NCBI GenBank assembly: GCA_002373045.1
Contig: DFHU01000051.1
Span: 6,501 to 31,347, forward strand
Direction of reading: 5' to 3'
DNA: 24,847 nucleotides
Source of the DNA: Pseudoselenomonas ruminantium
GTDB taxonomy: Bacteria > Bacillota > Negativicutes > Selenomonadales > Selenomonadaceae
Shown: in pieces, positions 14,998 through 22,381 of the stretch
How the letters are laid out: the number at the start of each line of letters is the position of its first letter
How positions within the stretch are numbered: position 1 is the stretch's first letter
Translations under genes and position numbers: made by a program
The notes under the pieces: model-generated
Databases searched by the model: none
What the model was told of the DNA's origin: nothing
The model's input: the letters and a program-made list of their open reading frames with translations, nothing else

Positions 14998-15018
14998 CAC
15001 CCCTGCGCTTATGTCGCT

Positions 15019-16779
15019 TCAGATAGACAGCGTCAATGTATTGAATCCATAATAGCTGCGATAAAAAAAATTGACCGCATGACTTTTGACCATATGCAGA
15101 CCAATGCCGCGGGTATTTCGGGCAGCTTCGGCCATTCCTTTCGGCTGATGGGCCAGAGCTTCCTTGGCCAGCTGGAAGGGGTCAAACGCCTCTCCATCAT
15201 CCCGGAAATGAAGTTCGAAAATCCCATCGTCCTGGGCAATCAGAGTAAGCTGCACCAGCACGGCATCTCCCTTGAAGCGGGTACTTTCCTCCTCGCAGAT
15301 TTCCTCCAAAGCCAGCCGCAGGAGGTAGCATTTCCTCTCATCGGCCCCCCAGCGGACAGCGAAGTCCTCTATGGCCTCCAATTGCCGGGTTAGTGCCTCC
15401 CCATAGCCCAGGAAGGAAACGCTGTATACCCGCTCGGCAGGGATGGATCTGCGTTCTCCCCGGTGCCGCTGGTAAAACCAGATTACCGCCAAAGTCACCA
15501 GTTCCCCCAAGGGATAAACAAACCAGAAGACGTAAAAGCCCCCCTCTGCCAGCAGGAACAGCAGCGGCAGGCCGGCGCCAACGCGCCGCATAAAGACCAC
15601 CAGAAAAGCCCCTTTTTCATCCTCCTCAGACTGGAGATAATTCTGCAGCAGCAGGCACACCCCCATGAAGATGGTGCCGATGCAAAATACCCTGGCCGCA
15701 TAGTAGGCCTTGCCTACTTCACCGATATCCTCCATACCAAAGAGCAGGTCCAGCACCTGCGGCCAGACCATAACCCCTGCCGTAGCCAGGAGCCCTAAAA
15801 GCAAAGAATATAACAGACAGTAGCGGAAAACACGGTGCAGTTCAGTGAAATTGCACTCGGCAAAGAATGTGGAAAAAAGTGGCTGGGCCGTCTTGCCGAT
15901 AAACTCATAGATGAAAATGAACAACAGGGAAAGGTTTTCGATGATATTGAACACCGCCACCCCTTCGGTGCCTGCCAAATCCATCATGAGGTGGATAGCG
16001 GCCAAGGTAAAGATGGCATCAAAGATGTACTCTGATGATGTAGCAAAGCCCAAGCGAAGGGCCTTGAAAGCCTCCCGGAAGGAGGCAGCCCTGCCCGACA
16101 CCCGCAACTGCCCTCTGCCCAGACAAAGGTAGCCCATGGCAATGGCAAAAGTTCCCGCATTGGCAATGAAAAAGCCGAAACTGCAGCCGGCAATGCCCCA
16201 GTCAAAGAACAAGAGCAGCATGGCACTGATAACCAGATTGGCCAAACCGCTGACCGTCTGCAAAGTGATGGCCAACGTATCGGCATTGTCATTCCGCAAA
16301 TAGGCGGTCACCAGCTCCATAAGAATCTCAAAAGGAATCCCGAGCAGGATAAACGTGATATAGCTTTTGGTCAGCTGGTAGACTTCACCATCCGCCGGGG
16401 ATGTGCCCAACAACGTCAGCACCCCATCCTCCAGCAGCAGCCCGCCGACAGCCATGCCAAAGCCGATAACGGCAGACAGGCGCAGGAAGAAACGGAAGAT
16501 GGCGAGCGCCTCCTCCTTTTTCCCCTCATTCATGAGGTTGGCATAAATCACTGCTCCCCCCATGGAGAGGCCAAAAACAAAGAAAGCCGCCAGCAGGAAG
16601 AGCGGCGAGACAAAGCCCACGGCAGCCAGTCCCTCCGTGCCGATCGCATGCCCCACCAAAATTGTATGTCCCATTTCCGCCAAGGCCAGGCCAATCCCGG
16701 CCAAAGGGGCAGGCAGTACTGCCCCCATAAACATCTTGCGGGTAAAATAAGCATGATCTACTTTTTCTTGCAAACTCAA
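15019..16779 (-). CDS. MATE-family transporter fused to an RsbW-like HATPase domain
   Basis: A 586-residue membrane protein. Residues about 15-440 form a MATE/MOP exporter with about 12 hydrophobic segments (LPAPLAGIGLALAEMGHTIL early on, then PLGELVTLAVIWFYQ as the last). Residues about 450-586 form a cytoplasmic HATPase_c_2 domain as in RsbW/SpoIIAB anti-sigma kinases: N-box region LALEEICEEE, G1 box FRDDGEAFDP (525-534) and G2 box RGIGLHMVK (557-565), then FNTLTLSI. The conserved N-box Asn is replaced by Glu497, so kinase activity is doubtful. The start is TTG at 16779, whose bases overlap the NRPS stop (TTGA), with GGAGG 7 nt upstream, so it is coupled to the NRPS. It likely exports the NRPS product and may dock STAS proteins. 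Confidence 0.85.
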   Translation of the reverse strand: MSLQEKVDHAYFTRKMFMGAVLPAPLAGIGLALAEMGHTILVGHAIGTEGLAAVGFVSPLFLLAAFFVFGLSMGGAVIYANLMNEGKKEEALAIFRFFLRLSAVIGFGMAVGGLLLEDGVLTLLGTSPADGEVYQLTKSYITFILLGIPFEILMELVTAYLRNDNADTLAITLQTVSGLANLVISAMLLLFFDWGIAGCSFGFFIANAGTFAIAMGYLCLGRGQLRVSGRAASFREAFKALRLGFATSSEYIFDAIFTLAAIHLMMDLAGTEGVAVFNIIENLSLLFIFIYEFIGKTAQPLFSTFFAECNFTELHRVFRYCLLYSLLLGLLATAGVMVWPQVLDLLFGMEDIGEVGKAYYAARVFCIGTIFMGVCLLLQNYLQSEEDEKGAFLVVFMRRVGAGLPLLFLLAEGGFYVFWFVYPLGELVTLAVIWFYQRHRGERRSIPAERVYSVSFLGYGEALTRQLEAIEDFAVRWGADERKCYLLRLALEEICEEESTRFKGDAVLVQLTLIAQDDGIFELHFRDDGEAFDPFQLAKEALAHQPKGMAEAARNTRGIGLHMVKSHAVNFFYRSYYGFNTLTLSI

Positions 16780-19700
16780 GGGACAACCTCCTTGTCAGCC
16801 AGTTTCCTTATGATATCTGCCGGCTTCATCCCTGCCACCAAAGCCTGAATGACCCGGGCATAATTCTGCAGGAAGGTCTCTACAAATTTCTCGCTGTACT
16901 CCTTGGTATTGTAAGTCAGGTTCACATAGAAATCGTCGCTGCGGCGATGGACGAAGAAGTCGAAATTCTCCTCCTCAAAGTCCTCGATTTCCTCATATTC
17001 CGCTCGCCCCCCGCAGAAGTCAAAGCCCGTGTCCATATCTTCCCCCTGATAGGAAAATGCCACGATAAGCGGCACCGGGTCCCCTTCATAGAGCGCGTGA
17101 CGGCGGCAAAGCAGGACATTTTCCTGCGTCTGCCGGACAAAATCCCCTGCACCCATGTTTTCATCCCAGCTCACACAAAGCGGATAGTGACGGTAAATGG
17201 CTCCCATGGTGCGCTCAAAGCGGATGTCATCACGGCCATTGTAGATGGTGAGCACCACTCCGGCCTGTTCCCCGTTGTTGCGGCCCTGCAGCAGGCCGAA
17301 GGCAGCTGCAGTCAAAGTGCCGTCCGTGATGCCCTGTGCCTTGGTGAAAGTGTCCACTGCCGCCAGGTCCACATGGATGGGCACGAAGATATCCTTGGTA
17401 TCATTTTCGCCTTTGGGATCCAGATCTCCGGGCATCTCGCTGAGGCGGCTGGTAAAAGAGCGGACAAAATCCCAATTCCACTGCTGTTCCTGCCGATAGG
17501 CCTCGGTGCCTATCTTTGCCTCTATCTCATCATAATAATCAAAGATGCTGTACTCTTCCGGCTGAACTTCCTCGCCCCGATAAGCTGCATCTAAATCCTG
17601 CAGGAAAATATCAATAGAATCTCCGTCGATAATGGGATGGAGAATGTCAAAATAGAACACTTTGCTAAGATTCCCATCTTCCTCCCGAATGGCAAAGAGG
17701 CGCATGACAAACATGCGGGTGTCAGGCTTATTCAGGCTCTGCCGTAGTTGGTTTTTCAATTTCTCATACTCGGCCCGGGTCATTTCCTCCACGACGGGGC
17801 GCAGTCCCTGCAAATCCCCCTGCTGCCAGCGCAGTTCTCCTTCCACCATCGTCAACCTGGCATCCACCGCCGGATGCGCCAAAAGCACCGTTTCAATCGC
17901 CACTGCCATCCGTTCCAGGTCAGTAGCAGCGTCCAACGTGATATAGGCATCGCAGTGAAGGCCGTAGCCCTCCTCCAAAGAGTTGCCCCAGTTGTAGTGC
18001 AGCTCCTGCAAGGGGCCGAAGAAATGGCTTTCCTTCTTCTCCCCGGTTGCCTGCTGGCTGCGCTCTGCCAGCAGGGCGGCAATGCCGGCGGGAGTCTTGC
18101 CCTCGTAAATCAGGTTAAAATTCAGCTTCAGGTCACGGCACTCAGACAGCAGACGCACGATGCTCAGGCTGTCTCCACCGGCCTGGAAGAAATCTTCCTC
18201 TGCACTGGCCCGCTCCATTCCCAACGCAGCAGCAAAGCCCCTGCAAAGCTCTTTCTCTATGTCATTCTTAGGCGCCACATACTCCTCTAAGTTCCCCCGC
18301 AGCTCCGGCACCGGCAGGGCTTTTTTGTTCAGCTTGCCGTTCTGATTCCGCGGGATGGCTTCCAACTGCACGATGGCCGCCGGCACCATATAGGGGGGCT
18401 TGCGTTCCCGAATGAAGTTGGCCAGGGCCTCCTGATCAATGGGCTCCTTAGACACCACATAAGCGGCGATGAACTTGCCGCCAGCAGGATTATCCCAGGC
18501 CGCCACAGCGGCATTTTCCACCTGAGGAAAGTCATGGATGACCCCTTCGACCTCCGATAGTTCCACCCGAAAGCCCCTTATCTTCACCAGGCCGTCCCGA
18601 CGCCCCACAAACTGGATATTGCCATCGGGCAGGTAGCGCACAATGTCTCCGGTACGATAGGCGGTGACATAGTCAGGGTCAGTGGAAAACGGATTTGCGA
18701 CAAAGACCTCTTTGGTCTTTTCCGGGCGGTTCAGGTAGCCTCCCGCCACTTGGGGCCCAGCTATCCAAAGCTCGCCCAAAGCCCCTGGCGGCACCCGGCG
18801 GCCATAGGCATCCACGATGTAGATGTCCGTATTGTCATTTGGGGTGCCGATGGGTATATCGGCTTCATATTTCGTCACATCATAACAGGTGACGGATACG
18901 GTGGCCTCCGTGGGGCCATATTCATTGGCCATGATATAGGGATAGACCGGCTCAAAGGACACCAGCTTCTCCCCGCCCCCCACGATATAGCGAAGGCTAG
19001 GGCAGTCCATGGTCAAGGCAAACTGCCGCCCCACCTGGCTGGGCATATCGGAGATGGAAATGCCGTGACGCCGGATAAGCTCTGCCAAGGCAGGCAAATC
19101 CAGCTTCTTTTTCTCGGGAACCACCACCACAGTCCCCCCCACCGTCAGGATGGGATACATATCTGCCAAGGAGCCGTCAAAGCCATAGCTGTTGTAGCAA
19201 GTGACCTTAGTCTCCGGCGTAGGCGCAAAGTACCTGCGGTACCAGGCAGCATAGCACATGAGATTACTGTGCAGAAGGCGCACGCCTTTGGGCACACCGG
19301 TGGTGCCAGAAGTGTAGATAAGGATGAAGAGATCCTCAGGCTTAGGCCCCTCCAGCCTCTTGATTTCTTCCTCCGTGGCCCGGGGCAAGCCGGCCACCTC
19401 GGAAATAGTCAGCACCAGTCCCTTGTAGTCAGGGAAATTCACCAGCCTTGGCTTCAGTTCATCAGCCACTAGAATGACCTTCACCTCTGCATCCTTGGCC
19501 ATGAAAGACAGTCGCTCATCCGGATAGTTGGGATCCAGCGGCTCATAGGCACAGCCTGCCTTCAACACGCCCAGGGAAGCAATGACCATGTATTCGGAGC
19601 GGGGGATGAACACCGCCACCCGGTCACCCCTGCCCAGCCCCTGGCGGGCCAGGCAGGCGGCCAGCCGGTCAGACATATCCTCCACCTGGGCATAGGTATA

Positions 19701-20408
19701 GGCCCGCTCCTCGTAAATGACTGCCATGTGCTCCGGAAACTCTGCCGCCCGTTGGCGGAAAAGCTCCACCACCGTAGTCTGGCGGTCGTAGTCATGGGCA
19801 TTGTCGTTGAAGGAATTCAGCCGCTGCTCGGTTTCTGCCGAAGTCACCCGCACCTTGTCCAGCGACGGAGCTGTCCGCAGACTTTGGAGGATTTGCCCCC
19901 AGGCCAGCAGCAGTTCCCTGATGAAGGCCGGACTGTACCTGCCCTCATCATAGCAGATGGAGGCCTCGCCTCCTCCAGTGCAAAATCCCAGGGCATATCT
20001 GTCCCCCGGTACCCAGCCGCGCTCCGCCTCAAGGCAAAGAATCAGCCCCCGGCCCGGCTCCCAGCCCAAAAGTTCCGCTATTTCCTCCTCCTGCCAGGTA
20101 AAATTCCCTGTTTCTTCCAGCCAGCCCTGCACCCGTGCAATGAAATCTTGGGGAGAATCCTCTCCCTGCCAGCTGAGCCGCACCGGCCTAAAGCCTTCTC
20201 CCTGCTGCAGGAGGAGGGCGCCTTCCTGCAGCCCACCGTAAAGTCCCAGCAGGAGCAGCAGACTTGCCGACAACTCCGCAACATCACTTTCCGTTGCCAG
20301 GCTCAGAGCTTGCCGTCCCCAGCCGCCCGACTCCCGACCATCAGGCAGGGGCAGGCACTCGGGACTTTCCTCAGACAGATATCTGGTGCACCATGTTTCT
20401 TTATCCAT
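16776..20408 (-). CDS. Non-ribosomal peptide synthetase, (partial C)-A-PCP-C
   Basis: A 1210-residue synthetase. Residues 1-200 resemble the C-terminal half of a condensation domain, with no HHxxxDG. The adenylation domain (about 210-700) has A3 YTSGTTGVPKG (365-375), A4 FDGSLAD with Asp411, A5 NEYGPTE (495-501), A7 YRTGD (584-588), A8 GRRDGLVKIRGFRVEL and A10 NQNGKLNKK with Lys692. Asp411 indicates an alpha-amino acid; my reading of the pocket is D-G-A-D-I-G-E-V-S-K, which I cannot assign. The carrier motif is GGDSL with phosphopantetheine Ser747. A second condensation domain (about 798-1195) has LHPIIDGD, with His924 kept and the first His replaced by Leu, and NGR at 1057-1059. There is no thioesterase or reductase. 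AAGGG lies 7 nt before ATG; it follows the STAS-C gene by 15 nt. Confidence 0.93.
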   Translation of the reverse strand: MDKETWCTRYLSEESPECLPLPDGRESGGWGRQALSLATESDVAELSASLLLLLGLYGGLQEGALLLQQGEGFRPVRLSWQGEDSPQDFIARVQGWLEETGNFTWQEEEIAELLGWEPGRGLILCLEAERGWVPGDRYALGFCTGGGEASICYDEGRYSPAFIRELLLAWGQILQSLRTAPSLDKVRVTSAETEQRLNSFNDNAHDYDRQTTVVELFRQRAAEFPEHMAVIYEERAYTYAQVEDMSDRLAACLARQGLGRGDRVAVFIPRSEYMVIASLGVLKAGCAYEPLDPNYPDERLSFMAKDAEVKVILVADELKPRLVNFPDYKGLVLTISEVAGLPRATEEEIKRLEGPKPEDLFILIYTSGTTGVPKGVRLLHSNLMCYAAWYRRYFAPTPETKVTCYNSYGFDGSLADMYPILTVGGTVVVVPEKKKLDLPALAELIRRHGISISDMPSQVGRQFALTMDCPSLRYIVGGGEKLVSFEPVYPYIMANEYGPTEATVSVTCYDVTKYEADIPIGTPNDNTDIYIVDAYGRRVPPGALGELWIAGPQVAGGYLNRPEKTKEVFVANPFSTDPDYVTAYRTGDIVRYLPDGNIQFVGRRDGLVKIRGFRVELSEVEGVIHDFPQVENAAVAAWDNPAGGKFIAAYVVSKEPIDQEALANFIRERKPPYMVPAAIVQLEAIPRNQNGKLNKKALPVPELRGNLEEYVAPKNDIEKELCRGFAAALGMERASAEEDFFQAGGDSLSIVRLLSECRDLKLNFNLIYEGKTPAGIAALLAERSQQATGEKKESHFFGPLQELHYNWGNSLEEGYGLHCDAYITLDAATDLERMAVAIETVLLAHPAVDARLTMVEGELRWQQGDLQGLRPVVEEMTRAEYEKLKNQLRQSLNKPDTRMFVMRLFAIREEDGNLSKVFYFDILHPIIDGDSIDIFLQDLDAAYRGEEVQPEEYSIFDYYDEIEAKIGTEAYRQEQQWNWDFVRSFTSRLSEMPGDLDPKGENDTKDIFVPIHVDLAAVDTFTKAQGITDGTLTAAAFGLLQGRNNGEQAGVVLTIYNGRDDIRFERTMGAIYRHYPLCVSWDENMGAGDFVRQTQENVLLCRRHALYEGDPVPLIVAFSYQGEDMDTGFDFCGGRAEYEEIEDFEEENFDFFVHRRSDDFYVNLTYNTKEYSEKFVETFLQNYARVIQALVAGMKPADIIRKLADKEVVP

Positions 20409-20423
20409 GTTCCCATCCCTTCT

Positions 20424-22016
20424 TCACAACAGTTCTGCCAGCTTCCGCCCACCATCCTGCAGGGCAACAGCCATCTTTTCCACCTGCTCAGTGAACGCCT
20501 TCATGGCCTTACGCGAGTAGCAGTGAGGGTCATAGTCCAATACCAGAGAATAGGTGCCATCATCATGCGCATTCAGCTCGATATCCAGCGTATTTTCTGC
20601 CGCCGATATTTCGTTGGCTGGCATTTCCTCAATGACGGCCTGGGTGTCTCCCAGCTTCACACTTCCCCGGCGTCCCAGTGTGCCCTTCTGCAGGATGAAG
20701 CAGGCACAGCCTGCCTCCAAGCCTTCCTCATAGATTTTGTCCATACCCTTCCTGTACTGGATGCCCTCATTTATCCGGGCCTCCAGCTTAGGCAGGAACT
20801 GCTCCACGGTCATATCCCCCTCAAAATCCCAGCGCAGGGGGAACTGATCCAGCATCAGGCCCATGAGACGACGTTCAGCCGAAGTGACCCGGCCGTTGTG
20901 CACCCAGCTGATGATGGCCTCCCTGCGCCCGGCCGCCTTGGCGATGGCCAGCATGGCAGCAGCCATGAAGAAGGTGTTCTCACCGAAATCCTTTCCCTTG
21001 AAAAAGCCCTTCTCTATGCCCTCGATGGGTGTTTCCATCTCATGCTCCGGCCCCTCATCCACATTTCCTCCATCCATGGGGGGCAGGTGCTTATCTTTGT
21101 CAAAACCAGCCAGCATGTTCTCCCAGTAGGCCCTGCCCTTGACCAGCTCATCCTTGGGCAAGTCTGCTTCTGCCCTGACATATTCCGCATAGCTGGCAGG
21201 CTGGCGCTTGGCTGCAACAGCCTCATTGCCGTGGGTATAACGTTTCTCCAGCTCCCGCCAGAAAAGCAGGGCGATGGCCGCCCCGTCCATGATGGCATGG
21301 TAAAAATCCATATAGATATACTTGGACTCCGGGGTCTTGATGATATTGACCCGATACAGCGGCCGGTCAATTAGGTCATAGGGCTGCTTCAGCTCCTGCT
21401 TGCGCTCCTCCAGCCCCTCCTCCGACAGGCTTTCCACATAGACTTTTTCCACCTTCCCGTCAAAGCGCTGGCAAAATTCCCCGGTATCGGGACGGAACAC
21501 CAAACGGCAGCGGAAGATATCATAAGATTCCAAAAGGCCATTTACTGCTGCCGCCAGCCGCTCCAAATCCACGGCAGGTTCCAGGCGTACCAGGGCGCCT
21601 GTATTCATCATGGTGGACTTGGCCCGCCGAAAATGCGTGTCTGTCAGCCACCGCTGGATGGGACGCAAAGGGTAGTAAGCACTATTGATTGGAGCTTGCT
21701 CCTCCCCCTCACGGACGATATGAATGAAGCGGTCAAAATGTGTCATCTCAAAGACATCCATCACCACCTCCTGCGGATAGAGCACGGTAAAACTGCCCCC
21801 CTGACTTTCCATAATCTTGGCTGCCTGCAGCAAGGAGCGCAGCCCTGCCGAAGAAAGATAGGTAACCCCGGAAAAGTCCAATAAGAGTTCCTTCACACCC
21901 TCTGCCGCCAGCAAAAATTCCTTGTCAAAGGCGTCCATAGCCAGCTTGTTAAACTCCCCGGTCAAAAACATGGTCAGCGTATCCCCCTGACGCTCCTGTC
22001 TGATTGCGAAATTCAT
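20424..22016 (-). CDS. STAS domain fused to an NRPS condensation domain
   Basis: A 530-residue fusion. Residues about 1-105 are a STAS (anti-sigma antagonist) domain: MNFAIRQERQGDTLTMFLTG, then LLLDFSGVTYLSSAGLRSLL with Ser55/Ser56 where the partner-switch phosphoserine falls. Residues about 112-528 are a condensation domain: start YYPLRPIQRWLTDTHF, active site YHAIMDG (His240, Asp244, Gly245; first His is Tyr), and HNGR near 375. The two parts are in one frame without a break. The start at 22016 is chosen because GGAGGA lies 7 nt upstream; an ATG at 22031 directly follows the upstream stop and includes that ribosome site. It lies between the free STAS gene and the NRPS. It may supply the upstream condensation step while the STAS part controls docking (inference). 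Confidence 0.88.
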   Translation of the reverse strand: MNFAIRQERQGDTLTMFLTGEFNKLAMDAFDKEFLLAAEGVKELLLDFSGVTYLSSAGLRSLLQAAKIMESQGGSFTVLYPQEVVMDVFEMTHFDRFIHIVREGEEQAPINSAYYPLRPIQRWLTDTHFRRAKSTMMNTGALVRLEPAVDLERLAAAVNGLLESYDIFRCRLVFRPDTGEFCQRFDGKVEKVYVESLSEEGLEERKQELKQPYDLIDRPLYRVNIIKTPESKYIYMDFYHAIMDGAAIALLFWRELEKRYTHGNEAVAAKRQPASYAEYVRAEADLPKDELVKGRAYWENMLAGFDKDKHLPPMDGGNVDEGPEHEMETPIEGIEKGFFKGKDFGENTFFMAAAMLAIAKAAGRREAIISWVHNGRVTSAERRLMGLMLDQFPLRWDFEGDMTVEQFLPKLEARINEGIQYRKGMDKIYEEGLEAGCACFILQKGTLGRRGSVKLGDTQAVIEEMPANEISAAENTLDIELNAHDDGTYSLVLDYDPHCYSRKAMKAFTEQVEKMAVALQDGGRKLAELL

Positions 22017-22031
22017 GATGATTTCCTCCAT

Positions 22032-22373
22032 TTATACGTTTTTCAAGTCATCCACCGAATCATGGATGGTGATAAACAAATCCAGCCTGGCCATTTCCAA
22101 AATCTCCCGCACCATCCCCTCAGAAGATATAATCACAATGGACTTTCCCGCCTGTTCTGCCCCACTGGCTAGCTTCAGGATAGTTCTAAGACCAGCGCTG
22201 GAAACATAGGACAGGCCTGACAGGTCAAGGGCCAGTTTCCGGCAAGCAGCGAGTTGCTTTTCCCCTTCGTCTGCCGCTTCCTCCGCAGTGGTACGATCCA
22301 GTCGTCCCCACAGCTGCAAAACCTGCCAGCCGTTTATTTCTTCGCTATTGTAACGGATTGGTAAATCAGACAT
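22032..22373 (-). CDS. STAS-domain anti-sigma factor antagonist-like protein
   Basis: A 113-residue single STAS domain of the SpoIIAA/RsbV type. Strand 1 is PIRYNSEEINGWQVLQLWGRLD. The key motif LALDLSGLSYVSSAGLRTIL carries Ser58/Ser59, where RsbW-type kinases phosphorylate partners. IVIISSEGMVREILEMARLD is the usual C-terminal helix region. It should bind an HATPase partner when unphosphorylated and be released when phosphorylated (family knowledge). The only HATPase in the window is the C-terminus of the MATE protein. AGGAGG overlaps the stop of the phosphatase gene and lies 5 nt from the ATG. It is 8 nt downstream of that gene. Confidence 0.9.
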   Translation of the reverse strand: MSDLPIRYNSEEINGWQVLQLWGRLDRTTAEEAADEGEKQLAACRKLALDLSGLSYVSSAGLRTILKLASGAEQAGKSIVIISSEGMVREILEMARLDLFITIHDSVDDLKNV

Positions 22374-22381
22374 ATTTCCTC

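Noticed and set aside
16776..20408. The NRPS as a carboxylate reductase or fatty-acid ligase
   Set aside because: The adenylation core motifs, Asp411 at the amino-group-binding position, the GGDSL carrier and the flanking condensation domains support an amino-acid-activating NRPS; no reductase domain follows.
19728..21374. A long plus-strand open frame of 548 codons opposite the NRPS and STAS-C genes
   Set aside because: It has no ribosome site, spans two well-supported genes on the other strand, and its product is rich in His, Gln, Pro and Leu without domains. It is an antisense effect of high G+C codon use.
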